From: Gnetum montanum
Lineage: Eukaryota; Streptophyta; Gnetopsida; Gnetales; Gnetaceae
Assembly: GCA_015680685.1 (NCBI GenBank)
Contig: MNCI01006151.1
Coordinates: 175,642 to 239,641 of the forward strand
DNA: 64,000 bases
Direction of reading: 5' to 3'
Shown here piece after piece: positions 1 through 11,429 of the stretch; the stretch's first letter is position 1; each line of letters opens with the position of its first letter. The position numbers and the translations under genes are program-made. The notes under the pieces were generated by a model. The model had not been told where the DNA came from. It saw only the letters and a program-made list of their open reading frames with translations, and searched no databases.

Positions 1-100
1 TTACATAGTGTGAAACCAGACTTAGAAAAATTTTCCCTAGTTTTGACACTCAGACAAATCTACCATTGAACTATAGGGGCCCAAAATTAGTGGTGTTTCA
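1..100 (-). repeat. 3' LTR of Tat-like element, terminal 100 bp
   Basis: It aligns with 16,490-16,589: shared stretches include AGACTTAGAAAAATTTTCC-like text, GGGGCCCAAAATTAG and the terminal GGTGTTTCA. Similarity stops exactly after CA in both copies. Only the U3 start of this LTR lies in the window. Confidence 0.8.
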
Positions 101-114
101 TTGGCCCCTCTTTG
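101..114 (-). promoter_or_regulatory. polypurine tract (plus-strand primer)
   Basis: On the minus strand the sequence directly before the LTR reads CAAAGAGGGGCCAA, a purine-rich run ending at the LTR start TGAAACACC. It fixes the element's orientation as minus. Confidence 0.75.
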
Positions 115-495
115 TTGATGTCTAGAGGACTAGCCTGAGAGATGTCAATAAAGAATGCAAAACACCATGATGAACATGACACCAACACCATTCGTCAGTG
201 CCCGCTTGGATAACACTTCACTATACTTGAGAGTGCCAAGAAAACAAGGTGTGATAGGGAATAGTTTAGGGAGATGGGTCAAGGGACAATGGATAGAAGG
301 GACAACTATAGGATGCAACACCATAATGGCTTGTTGTCAAAGCATGATCCCTCGTCTATGTGCTTGTGAGGGAGTCAACATGCGATGGTGTCCTACACTT
401 TGGATTTTGACTGCTCATCAAAATGCTTGTGAGATGGTTGATCCAAGGCCAGACTGATTGCAAAACAGAAACTCTACCATTTGACTTGGGTGCTT

Positions 496-612
496 TCTTT
501 CCCCTCCATTTTTTTTTGTTTTTCTTTTTTCTTTCTTTTGTTGTTTTTTTTTTCTCTTTCTTTTCTTCTCTTTTTTTCTTTTGCTAATTTTATTTTGTTT
601 TTTTTTCCAAGA
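496..612. repeat. polypyrimidine low-complexity tract
   Basis: It is almost pure T with scattered C and G on the plus strand. The complementary strand gives a spurious Lys/Glu-rich open frame (minus 474-722). Confidence 0.85.
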
Positions 613-1679
613 AAATTATGCACCAACATTTGCTTAGAGACAATCACATCACATCTGTAAGATAGGTGTTTCCTCCCTGAGATGGGTTGCATTACATCCA
701 TTTGGGGTTTTGACCTGCCCATAAAGGCTCACCATGGAACGAGTTGAAATACGTCCATCATGGGTTCAACAGTTGATTGTACAAAAGGTTACATGTGCAT
801 TGAGAAAGCTTGTAAGGGATGTGGAAGATTGGAAGATCAAGAGGTAGGGGTTGGTTTAGCTAAGAGAATAGTAGGGATGTGCACTCTTAAGTAGCTAGGC
901 AAGCCAAAGTGGACATGTCAAAACAATGCAGTGCCCTACCACCGTGATGAAATGCACCCTTAAACAACACCACCCAAGCTTCATCCTAGACATGCAACAT
1001 AAAGAAAAATAAGAGGAAACAACCACCACATGAGATGAGGGAAAATTCCTATCTACCTGGGCATTGTGAGGGCTACAATTAGTGCATCAGTTGCATGCAA
1101 TGTCCAAAGTAGAAAGGCCAGTGCAGTCATTGGTGGTGGTAGGCTAGAAAGCTCCAGCAGCCACACCAAAAGTTAGCACTTAAGTGGCTAGGAGCAATGG
1201 TGATGCAGGTGCTCAAGAGTTCTCATGAAAGGCAGGAGCTAGGAAACATAGCCATAGGATGAGAAGCCAAGCTACCAAATGCTCTTTTAGATTTAGGTGA
1301 TAGTGAGGGTCAAAGGATGGTAGTCCTATGGCTAGGCCATAATACTGCTAGGACTCCAGTGAGTGCTGTTGATGACAAGAGCTATGACTAGAATGATTGA
1401 TGGTGGTGATGGTAGCTCCAAAAGGTCAGCAAGATGCCAAACAGTATCTCTAGAAGATCAACAAGATGTAAGAGACGATGACATTGCAAATGTCCCAGAG
1501 GGATTTTCCTTCACAGCATGGACTTCATTTTGGAACTGTAATGTCCCACCCCATCCTACTCGAGAGATGTGGGTAGGTGATGAAAGATTTGAAGTATTCT
1601 TGCTCACTTGTCTATAGAACATTGTGTGTTAAACTGTAGATGCTAAATTGTGAAGACAATTTTGGGTTTTGGTAGACCG

Positions 1680-1967
1680 CATGTTGTGCTAGTTTAAGGT
1701 CCTAGTAGATTGTGATACCAGTTTAAGGTCTGGGTAGACCATGATGTGCTAGTTTAAGGTCCTAGCAGACCATTGTGCTAGTTTAACATCATAAAAGATG
1801 ATGGATAGTTAATTTAAGGACATAGTAGACCATGTTGTGGGTGCCTATTTAATGTCATAGCCCAAGGACATTATATGCTATTTTAATGTCATAGAGGATG
1901 GTCTGTGCTAGTTTAACATCATAGCAGATGTTCTATGCTAGTTTAACGTCATAGCAGATGCTCTACT
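1680..1967. repeat. degenerate tandem array, unit about 36-40 bp
   Basis: Repeated variants of GCTAGTTTAACGTCATAGCA followed by GATG/GACC and a short spacer occur about eight times. The last copies are most alike and the left copies are more diverged. It lies just downstream of the integrase end in element orientation, so it belongs to the element's 3' untranslated part. Confidence 0.8.
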
Positions 1968-1989
1968 TACCTTGCTTTTATCATTGGTG

Positions 1990-2990
1990 CAATACTGCAT
2001 GTCAGGTGTAGTACGGCTTTAGGTACAAGTGATTAATAGGATTGGCAAACTCATTGCCATCTAGATCAAAGAGCTTGAAGGCTCTATTAGCATATGCCTT
2101 AGTAACCAAAAAAGGCCCTTCCTAGTTGGCTGAGAATTTATTTGCAGGTTCACGAATGACCTTGAGGACTAGGTTCCCTTTCTTGATTGGTTGTTGATGC
2201 TGATTGTGATGGTGGTTTTGGCATTGCTTCTCTTGGTACCACTTGATTCGATCAAGTGTTTGCATGCATTCCTCCTCTATAGAGTCAAGGTTAGTGGTTC
2301 TCAACTCATTATTCTAAACCTCATCCATGAAGTTTGAAAGGATCATGCAAAAGTGATGCGACTTGTAATTCAAGAGGCAACACTACTTTAGATCTATACA
2401 CAAGACTATATGGCATTTTACTTATTACGATTCTACATGTCGTGCGGTAAGCCCATAGTGCATAAACTAGTTGTGCGTGCCATTATCACTTGCTATTGGT
2501 AAGCATTCTCTTCAGGAGGTTGATGAAGACCTTGTTTGTAGCCTCTGCTTGATCATTCACATCAAGGTAGTATGGTGAAAAAAAAGAGTGTTTGATGCCA
2601 AGGTTTTCACAGAAGGCTTTGGTTTCTACATTTCTAAATTATGGCCTGTTGTCTATGACTATAGTCATGGGGAGACTAAGCCAGGTGACTATGTTGTCAA
2701 GAATGAACTTGCAAACTTGTTGTGATGTTTTCTTCATAAGGGGAATAGCTTCAACCCACTTTGTGAAATACTCAGTTGCAGTAATGGTGAAGTTGTGTCC
2801 TATGAAAGACTTAGGCATTATAGGCCCTATGATGTCCAACCCCCAACATTGGAATGGCCACATGATTTGCATAGTATACAATTCAGTAGGTGACACATGC
2901 ATTAGGTTCCCATGCCACTGACACATGTCACATATCCTAACCTTGGAGATGCAATTACACTCCATGTAAGGCTAGTAATAGCCTAGACAT
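1990..2990 (-). pseudogene. Ty3/gypsy integrase, decayed
   Basis: Reading leftward, a zinc-finger remnant (ICDMCQ, with other ligands eroded) at about 2,940-2,900 is followed by WGLDIIGPI, then TEYFTKWVEA, IVIDN, and VNDQAEATNK near 2,510-2,545. The D, D and E positions of the retroviral-type integrase triad can all be read, although stops and frame changes lie between them. A C-terminal stretch with FKLFDLDGNEF ends near 2,000. The enzyme would insert the element's cDNA into the nuclear genome. The family assignment is secure; the gene is dead. Confidence 0.85.
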
Positions 2991-2999
2991 CTAATTTTT

Positions 3000-4270
3000 A
3001 CTACCATTTCCTTAGGAGCTATATGACCCCCACATAGTCCTTCATGAACTTGGTCAATGATCTTTTGTGCTTCACTACCGCTAATGCAAGTTAATAGTAT
3101 TCCATAATAGAATCTATGACATAAGGTGCTATCACCTACGAGGATGTACTGCCATGATCATTTTCGTACTACTTCCTTTTGGGTAGATGTTAAGTTTTGT
3201 GGGGGCTCTCCTTGTTGGAGGTATGCCTTAATATCGTCATACCACTCTTGGGCATTAGCTGTACTTATAGATGCAATGCTTGTTGCATGAGTTATAGGTT
3301 CAGTGTAATCCACTATTAAAGTGGGGAAAGTGGAGAACATGTTTCGAGATATGCTTAAGGCTATAGTAGCAAGTGCATTAGCTATGATGTTTTTATTGTG
3401 GGGGATATGTTGGACATCTATAGTTGCAAATTGTTTAAGAAAGTGTTTTGCCAAATCATAGTAAGGTTGTAGATGTTGTGATTTACAAGCATACACATAT
3501 GTGACTTGGTTAATAACTAGCTACAAATCACCTCGGACTACTATGTTTTGGGTTCCTAACTCTTGAGTTGCTAAAATGCCTCTAAGGATACCTTCGTACT
3601 CCACCATGTTGTTTGTACAAAGAAATGCAAAGTGGTATGTGAAGGGTCAAATCTCCCTAGAGTGGAATGTGATTATGATAGAAGCACTATGACCTTGTGT
3701 GGTTGATGCACTGTAGGTGCTTTCTTATATTGTTAACATGCTCATCCGAGAATTTTGGATCTATCGTTGCTTGGTCGTCTATGGGTGAAGCCATGAGTTG
3801 TGCAACTATTGCTTAGCCTTTTGTGAATTCCAGTGCTACGTAGTGCAGGTCAAACTCTGCAGTTATTTTCTTTCATCTTGCTATTCTACTACTTTCATAT
3901 ATGTTCATTGTAATAGCCCTAAGTACATTGCTCTTGCAGATGACATTAAGTTAATTGCGGAAAAGGTAGTGTCTCCACTTTTTAAGTGCAAATACTAAGG
4001 CAAGATAGTTCTTCTCCACATTGTTTTCTTTTTCCTCAGGTTCTATTAGCACATGGCTTAAGTAGTAAACAAGAACCTTAGAGCCATCATCTCGCTTTTG
4101 ACAAAGCAAGGAAGCAATGGACGTGTCTGAGGTTGCAAGGTAAATGTAGAAAGATTTATCTCTTTGTGGAGGATAGACTCTTGGAAATTGAGCTAGCTCC
4201 TTTTTGAGGTTGTCAAATGCCTCTTGACATTGAGTTGTCCATTCAAAGTTAACCCATTTTTTAATTAGGT
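3000..4270 (-). pseudogene. RNase H region of Tat-like pol, decayed
   Basis: The clearest part is minus 3,158-3,496, where HIPHNKNIIANALATIAL matches the end of the RNase H domain used by Tat-like elements (the usual text is IPR..N..ADALA.LA). The part next to RT (about 3,700-4,270) is also RNase H-like but has more stops. Tat elements typically carry two RNase H domains; the length here would accommodate that, but I did not resolve both. Role: removal of the RNA template during reverse transcription. Confidence 0.65.
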
Positions 4271-5444
4271 GTTACATTATTTGTAACTTATTAGTTAACT
4301 TCACAATAAACTGATGTATGAATTTTATCCTACCTTGTAACCCATGTAACACCTTAAATTTTGCTAGTCGTGCCAAGTCGATGATAGCCTTGACCTTGTC
4401 AGGGTCTACACATATTCCTACTTTTGATACTATAAAGCATAACATGCAACCAATTTTGATGCCAAAGACACTTTTTGGGATTAATCCTAAGGTTATGTCT
4501 ATGGTAACATTTGAGGACACAATCCAAGTCATTCGCGTGGTCATGAGCCATTTTAGACTTAACCGCTATGTCATCAACATAATTATTGAGCAACTCTAAC
4601 AAATAGTCGCTAAAGATGTACATCATCACATGTTGATATGTTGCTCCTACGCTCTTTAGTCCAAAGGGAATCATTGTGTAACAAAATGTACCCCAAGGGG
4701 TCATGAAAGTAGTAGTAAGCTGGTGCTCTGGGTTGATGCAAATTTGGTTGTACCCTGAGAACCCATCCATGAAGGACAACAAGGCATGACCAACCGTAGT
4801 ATCAATGCATTGGTCAATACTAGACAATGGAAAATCATCTTTAATGGTTGCCTTGCTTAGGTCTCACAAGTCTATGCAAATGTATATGCCTCCATTTTTG
4901 TTGGGGACAACTACGATATTCGAAACCCAGTCTGTATATCAACTGCCCAAATGAAACTAGCTTTATAAAGCTTAGTGATCTCATCATGAATGGCCAATGT
5001 GACCTTAGGTTTGATTTTATGAGCCTTTTATTTAACAACTTGAACGTGTGGATCTAAGATAATGTTATGTTGTATTATACGTGGGTCTAAGCTTGACATG
5101 TCCTCGTAAGATCATGCGAATGCCTTGACATTGTCACTAAGGACTTTAGAGATGCTTTGTTGGATTTGAGGCTCTAGTAAGGAAATAAGTTTTAATGTTT
5201 TCACCTCATCTTTGCATGTTGTTATAGGGACTTCTATGAGGGGATCCCCGATCATGTCGCCTACTTCTAAGTCTAGAGCTTGAACTAGATGTTCTGGCCA
5301 ATCTAGTGATGTCTCTAGGGATGCTATGTTGGTGTCATAAATAATTAGTTCAAAGTCCAAAAATTTGGTGTTTATGCATCTCATGAGTTTTCCATAAGGT
5401 CCAGTCAAGACTAAGGGTGAATGAAGACTCTCATATGCATTCAT
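4270..5444 (-). pseudogene. reverse transcriptase and upstream linker, decayed
   Basis: Minus 4,399-4,827 is continuous and gives FMDGFSGYNQI, TTFMTPWGTFCYTMIPFGLK, GATYQ and the catalytic YVDD box with both aspartates intact, then RINPKKC. The next segment (FKVLHGLQGRIKFIHQF) is the RT connection. Upstream, minus 5,112-5,444 plus the following bases give a linker ending FAWSYEDM-like, followed by KIKP and PNKNGG, which is typical of the start of Tat-like RT. It is broken by stops and at least one frame change between 4,830 and 5,110. Role: copies the element RNA into cDNA. Confidence 0.9.
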
Positions 5445-5708
5445 TTTTCATGAGATCCTACAAAATAACCAGAAAAATGTCAAGTGGCACTTGTTTTAAT
5501 AAAGCAAAGTGTATAAAATAAGGAAGACAATGCTATGAGAATCATCTCATGAGTTTTCCATAAGGTCTAGTCAAGACTAAGGGTGAATGAAGACTCTCAT
5601 ATGCATTCATTTTTCAAGAGATCCTACAAAATAACCAGAAAAATGTCAAGCGACACTTTTTTTAATAAAGCAAAGTGTATAAAATAAGGAAGACAATGCT
5701 ATGAGAAT
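5377..5708. repeat. tandem duplication, 2 x 166 bp
   Basis: Copy 1 is 5,377-5,542 and copy 2 is 5,543-5,708. Both begin CATCTCATGAGTTTTCCATA and end TATGAGAAT, with only a few differences (for example GGTCCAG versus GGTCTAG). Copy 1 overlaps the start of the RT linker, so the duplication arose inside the element and is relatively recent compared with the surrounding decay. Confidence 0.9.
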
Positions 5709-6073
5709 TAACTATGAAATATCTAAAGTGACTTATTTAAATAAATTTTATTATATTTTTTTTCTTTTTTTATTCTTTCCTATGACCTTGATTGGTCACA
5801 AAATTGCTAGTTTAAGATCATAACGAACCATAGACTCTGCATGGGGTGTAAGTCTAAGAAAATCCTGGAAGGTTTGAAACATGGGGCCAAGTTGAACGTT
5901 CATTAGGTAAGTAGAAAAAAATGTAAAAAAAAATTTCTAAGTGTAAAAAGCTAAAAAATTTAGAAAAATTTTCTAACTCTAGGTGTTACATTGCACAGGA
6001 CATAGGATGTTCTACGTTATGCATGGGACACGGGATGTCCAGGAAGGGTGGCATGTCATTTGACCTTGAAGGG

Positions 6074-6081
6074 TATAAATA
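6074..6081 (+). promoter_or_regulatory. possible TATA box
   Basis: TATAAATA follows GAAGGG and precedes GAGC, the usual appearance of a plant or LTR core promoter, and points toward the plus-strand gene remnant 1.6 kb downstream. There is no other promoter evidence. Confidence 0.35.
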
Positions 6082-6929
6082 GAGCTTTTACTTGTGATTT
6101 TCATTATTAGAGCCAATAGTCATCCAAGCATAGCGCAACCAAGATAGAGCGTAATGATCATAGAGGATGCCAGAGCATGACAATAGGAGAGCCAAAGTGT
6201 GACAACAAGAGGATGGCATGTAGGATCAAGCGTAAACACCCTGATCTTACCAATGTTGATGAAGGTGAGGATACCCTGCAGTGTTTTCCTAGGGAAGACA
6301 TTGAGGAACACTAGGAAATGCCATCTGCTAGGTAGCCCATCATGCTGCAATCATAATTTTTCATTCCTTCCTACTTATGCATTTGGGCTTTGGATTTTGG
6401 GGGTTTGTAAGGTGATCTCCTATGAGAAGAGATTACTGCCATGGCCACTATGCTATTGCTAGGGAGGTATTGTGCACCATGGATCTCTCTTTCTTTATAT
6501 TTTTGAAGGATTAAAGGCTTGAGGGCATTGTGCATTGTGGCACTAGGTAACGGTTTCTAAGCATTCAATGTTGTGGGATGGATCAAGGTTGTAATGTCCT
6601 ACACCACAAGACAGAATTGGGGTTTTACACATACCACTTAGCATAGCACATCATGAGGGTTTTGGGTGCCTTGCATTCCATATCGCATAATAAGGGTTTC
6701 TTGTGTGTGTCATGCAATGGGATGGAACAGGGTTTTCTGTATGTCCCATGCGGTGGAATGGGATAGGGTGTGTCCCGTGCCATGGTGTAGGAGAAGGATT
6801 TTTTTATATATATCCCACATCATGGGATATAACTTAGCTGAGGTGGTTAAGGATCATGGCTATCAATCTTTGGGTGTTCCTAAGAGTGTGACAAAAAGTA
6901 AGAAAAATTTTGGCACTGCTACATTCATT

Positions 6930-7385
6930 ATTTGAAAAATTTTGCATATTCTATAGTTGTCACACTCTCTGGGACCCCAAGCAACACTTGAAGAATGTTT
7001 TCACATTTTGCAGTTTTCATGCTCCTTGGGAGCATGGCCAACACTTTGAAAATTTTTGCAACTTTTGTAGTTGTCAAACTCTCTGGGAGCATGACCAACA
7101 CTTTGAAATTTTTTGTAACTTTTTTCCAATAATTATGCAATTTCCGCACTCCCTGGCAACTTAACTAGCACTTAGAAAAATTTTCAATTTTTTTTCCTAA
7201 TTATTTTATAGTTGTCATGCTCCTTGGAAGTGTGACCAACACTTTGGAAAATTTTTCAAAATTTTTTGCCCACTGTTCCACAGTTGTCACTCTCCGTAGG
7301 AGCATGAAAAACACTTAGAAAAAGTTTTGTTTTGAAAGTGTCATGCTCTGCAAGGAGCATAACCAACAATTAGAAAATTTTTAAA
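6930..7385. repeat. degenerate tandem array, unit about 65-75 bp
   Basis: Six or so copies of a module reading roughly TTGTCATGCTCCTTGGGAGC, then a spacer, then CCAACACTTTGAAAATTTTT. The module ending CACTTAGAAAAATTTT also occurs in this element's own LTR (about 15,820-16,520, and 1-40), so array and LTR probably share an origin. Confidence 0.7.
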
Positions 7386-7724
7386 TAAATATTTTTTTTT
7401 GTAATTTTTGAAAAACCTGTAAGTGTTAGTTTATGTTTTTATGTTATTTTATGTTATTATGCATCATTTGTCTATTACTTTTGTTGTTTTTATTACCCTT
7501 TTCCAATATTGATGATTTCACTTCCTGTGATATTGTAGGGTCCTACTGAAACTTGCCTCATCATGATGAAACTAGTAGGGATCTTGTGTTGTATGAGTGA
7601 TCCCATGCCCAATGCCCTCACACCACATGCACGCATAGGTTACTAGGCAGTTTGGTTTCAAGAGGATGCACAATAATTCTTAGAGTTTCTACTTCACCAC
7701 TTCAGTGTGATCACATGATCACAC

Positions 7725-10432
7725 TTGTCTACTAAAGTAGCAGGTGTCCTAATTGAAATGTTATTTCTTGGAGCAAATTTGAGAATCTTGAAATACATGT
7801 CAAATGAACCTACTGAAGACGAAGGGGCAGGGAGCTTGAGCCAATGCCCAAGAGGCCTCAAGCTATTATCTTGGATTTGGGAGATTAAGTACAACACTAT
7901 ATTCCTTGCCCACCATGTGGCACGATCTTCTAGAATCCACCTGGAAGAGTTTATCACATTGGAGGATGAGCCCTACCATAATGATTTTAATTTTATTTAT
8001 TTCATGACTTGGGATGTTTACTACTTTTTGCCTATTACTAGATTTTTTGTTGATGAAAACAACCTTCACAATGGACAAGGGATATTAGCCTTGGTCCAAA
8101 CATCCCTACAAGAGTTCTTATCTACTGAGAACATGTGTGCTAGTATCATAGGAAAAATTGGGGCAGATATGATATGATGAATTAGCCTACTAGGTACTCC
8201 AAATCCTATGTGAACTAAGATCTTGGCTAGTTGGATGTTGAGTGGACATCCTAGATACCCAGTGTAGAAGAACTCTCCATCCTAGTACCACCATTCCCCA
8301 CACCATTTGTGCCAAGTAAGTTGTATCACCCATTTATTTTCATGTACTTTTTTACATTTTCATCACATTTCTAATTCTACTTTTGTTTATTGCAGCTGCA
8401 GCCAAGTCTAAGGAGGTCTTAGTGATTATCTCAAGATGCACTAAGGCCAATCTTCTTTTCAAGTATGGTGAGGTTGACAATTCGTAGTGCTGGTTGTGCA
8501 ATGATGCCCTAGCAAGGATAACCCAAAATTTTCAATGACATGGGCTCTTGGACCTATTCATGGTTGTGAACCCAAGCATCCCAATAGTGAAGAAGATTGC
8601 CCTCGTCAATTCTTTCACGTAGAGTGTCAATCGTTTCTGCATGTAGGTTCACAATGTGCTGGTGATCTTTGAGATCATGGATGACCTCTTTTCGGATCTC
8701 TTTGGTGTCCCCTCTGAAGATCTACCTATAGGTGAAAGAAAAAATAAGGAGCTAAACCATAGAGGGTACATTAAAGAGCGGCTAGGCACTGAGAAAGGCT
8801 GCAAGGGAATTTCCATGAAGTAGGTAAAATTAATGGTATCCCAACACCTCTATCCCATCTTCTAGGCTCACGCATTCCATAAGCTACTTTTTCAAGAAAA
8901 GGTCCTTGGGGTAAAGTAGGCTTGGGTCATGAGGGATGTAATAGAGGGAATATAATACAATTAGGCCAAGTACCTTCCTAATGGCCTATGAGCTGAAATA
9001 ATCAAACTTTGCAATAACCTCAAGGAATGCTCTCATATACATTTTACCTTTTTTGTAGTGTGCTTGAGTAGGTTTGTGGAATTCCTAGTGGTCTATGAAA
9101 ATGGGTTATGGATGGTGCAAGATTGCACCCAGATATCCAAGCCATGGATCTTCCATCTATTTTGTATGACACAGTCACAGGACCTCCCAGAGGCTATTGG
9201 TAAGTCCTTTTCACTACCCACTAAGGGCCAAGCAGGGCCATCCTACCATGTGCATGACACTGCTATAGAGGCTCCTCCCATCAACATAGGTAACACTGTG
9301 AGGGGGGCACAACTCATTGTTGAGATGATGAGATCGAAGATGCAAATCAAGAAGCCTCACCCCATAGAGGAGCCCATGCATGAAATTGAAAAAAGGGGCA
9401 AGAAGCTACACCTCGAACTTAATGATGCACAATCAAATTTTGTCAGTAAGTATACATTATTTAGTATATTTCCTTTATATATATATATTATTACATATAT
9501 TTTTTCATTAGAGAAGTGTTCTAACTTAGGTTTGTGCAGCATAGGTGAAGAGGCCCCTGCCCTGGAAGATGAGCCCTTAGAGGAGGATGTCCATCAACCA
9601 GAGGGACACAAGACAAACAAAGACACTACCAAAATCTTGAGGCAACTTGAAGAGGAGGGGCTGCTATTCGAGGATGGTAATTTTGATCATTTGTTTGAAG
9701 ATTTGTAGATGGGCGATCCCCCTAATCTTACCCCTGAGGGTTTGCTAGGTAGGAGCTTTGCACCATTATTTTCATAATGCTCTTGCTCTCCTTCTTCTCT
9801 CTCTTCTTTTTTTTATGTTTTTTTTATAATGCTAACATGATTTATCTTATAGCAAGTGATACTTCTGCTAAGTGTCCTAAATCTACATCCACTTTCCTCT
9901 TACAACTATGGACAAAAACTTCAAACATATTTACCTTCATGCAAGGCATAGTGCATGACATAATCGACTATCTGAAATAGATAGATCTTGAGATAGGTAT
10001 GTTTGTGTTGTTATTTTTTGTTGTTGTGTTTTTTTTTATGCCTTTATCTTACAACTAATATTTCCCCTTTTTGGTGTAACAGGCTCACAACTCAAGTGGG
10101 ACGCACGAAGGGTAGTCCAAGTTGATGTTGTACCTGAGTTTTCTCCTAAGGTAGAATAGGTGCCTCATCATATATATGACAAGGCAAGCAAATGTGCGCT
10201 GCACTTGGCACGATCATTGTGGGAGTGTAAGTGCATGAATGAGGAGCTCTGGAAACAAGTACAAGAGCTTTGGGAGTAGAAGGTGAACCAGGTAGCCTAA
10301 CTAGAAGATTTACAGTTGCAATATGACTTCTTGGTGGCCCATGATAAACTAGACGATAGCTGGCGTATGACTGAGATTGACTACACTAGGTATTGGTTAG
10401 CCATCAGGGGCAAGAATGAGGCTACTCACTAG
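7725..10432 (+). pseudogene. intron-containing gene remnant of unknown function, antisense to the host element
   Basis: A 150-codon frame (7,725-8,177) and a 216-codon frame (9,058-9,708) lie on the strand opposite to gag and pol. Plant-style intron boundaries are visible: GTAAG 8,316 to TTGCAG 8,395; GTAAGTAT 9,446 with acceptors at 9,511 or 9,539; GTAGG 9,749 to TTATAG 9,852; GTATGT 9,997 to TAACAG 10,082. Introns 3 and 4 are both phase 1, and the exons joined across them stay in one frame, interrupted only by TAG/TAA that look like decayed CAG/CAA. The last exon is charged and helical (LWKQVQELWE, LEDLQLQYDFL). I do not recognise the family. It resembles the uncharacterised plant transposon-associated proteins in composition only. 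Alternatives are a captured host gene or a nested element. Confidence 0.5.
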
Positions 10433-10853
10433 TTGTTTTTTTTTTCTTTTTCTTTTTTTGGAGAAATGAAAGCATAACTAAGGCAAGAAGTAAACATAAT
10501 GCACACCGAAACTATATAGAAAAAAGGGACTAAAGATAAGTTAGATGAGCAAGCAAGTTAAGGACATGCCCTAATCGCACAGATGTTTCCTAACCCGATG
10601 TGGGTTAGGTAGTGTGTAAGGCCTAGGAGACACAAGGCAATACTCCCCTAGGCTATCATCTACCATCACAAAAGGCAATTCTACCCACAGAGCTTTCTTG
10701 AGGATCACTCATTTTGCTTGGTTCATCGGCCAAACAACATCAACTTTCATTGCAAATAAGTGGTGTATCTTCAAAGATTTCTACCTATGACCCTTGCTCA
10801 ATGTCTACATTGTTGATGGCCCAAGGGGCCATGTTGTCACCAAAGATCACCAC
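10433..10853. other. junction segment, no gene seen
   Basis: It begins with a T-rich run (about 10,437-10,460) after the plus-strand remnant and leads into the minus-strand protease. It should contain the right boundary of the inserted or captured sequence, but no target duplication or LTR edge could be identified. Confidence 0.5.
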
Positions 10854-11429
10854 TTATCTAGCCTCATAAGGTAAGTGGATATCTTGGTGGATTGGTGAAG
10901 AGATAGTCCTCAGTTGGGCTAACCAAGATCTCCCTATGATTAGGTTAAATCTGGGCATCTCTTCAAACACAATGAACTCTGCATTAATGGGGAATTGCTT
11001 CCCTACCATGAAATCAATTCTAACTATTCCCTTGACAACCCTACATGCTCCATTTAAGGACTTTAAATAGGTCATTTTTGTTGGCCTGATTTGATCTACT
11101 AGGCCAAGCTTATCAACAACTGGGAATAGGATGATGTTGGTTGTTACCCAATCATCGACATGCACCTGACAAATCTTGTACTAACCCACATGAATTGTTA
11201 TGAACATGGGTGTAGTGATTACTTGACCCTTCTCAAGGTCAGCTTTTATCACTTCATCATGAAAGGTCAAGAGTGTTGACATTGGTTCTTCGGTTGCAGG
11301 TGGGAGCATTAAGACATGAATAGTCTTTTCCTCTGCTGACATGTCTTCCTTAATATGAATGGATGCCAACATGTGAACCAAAGGCTCACGATGCACAGGT
11401 AAGGTCATAATCAAATCGTACAAGCTCAA
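10854..11429 (-). pseudogene. aspartic protease region of Tat-like element
   Basis: Minus 10,854-11,165 ends with FNLIIGRSWLAQL and ISSPIH, the conserved C-terminal part of gypsy proteases (usual text LLGRPWL). The catalytic loop lies at its N-terminus, but where D-T/S-G is expected the translation reads VDDWVTTN, so the flap-side Gly is lost. Minus 11,181-11,429 is the segment just upstream. Role: would cut the Gag-Pol polyprotein. Inactive as written. Confidence 0.75.

Larger units (their letters stand above)
115..1989 (-). other. 3' internal region of Tat-like element, no confirmed gene
   Basis: This lies between integrase and the purine tract. The short open frames here (for example plus 155-457 and 1,363-1,617) show no recognisable domain. 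It includes a pyrimidine-rich run (about 496-612) and a degenerate tandem array at 1,680-1,967. An extra ORF is known at this position in some Tat elements, but I cannot support one here. Confidence 0.5.
5709..7690 (+). other. gene-poor stretch with plus-strand promoter-like sequence and degenerate repeats
   Basis: No coding domain is supported. It holds a TATA-like box at 6,074, short GGGACA/TGTCCC repeats around 6,000-6,050 and 6,690-6,840, and a degenerate array at 6,930-7,385. It leads into the plus-strand gene remnant at 7,725 and could be that gene's upstream region or the remains of an inserted LTR. No flanking duplication was found. Confidence 0.4.

Noticed and set aside
474-722. Lys/Glu-rich minus-strand open frame
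   Set aside because: Product of the polypyrimidine tract read on the opposite strand; low complexity only.
2592-2921. Plus-strand 109-codon frame overlapping integrase
   Set aside because: A shadow of the minus-strand integrase, which has clear domain landmarks.
7866-8078. Minus-strand open frames at 7,694-7,957 and 7,866-8,078
   Set aside because: Shadows of the longer plus-strand frame 7,725-8,177, which is supported by downstream intron structure.
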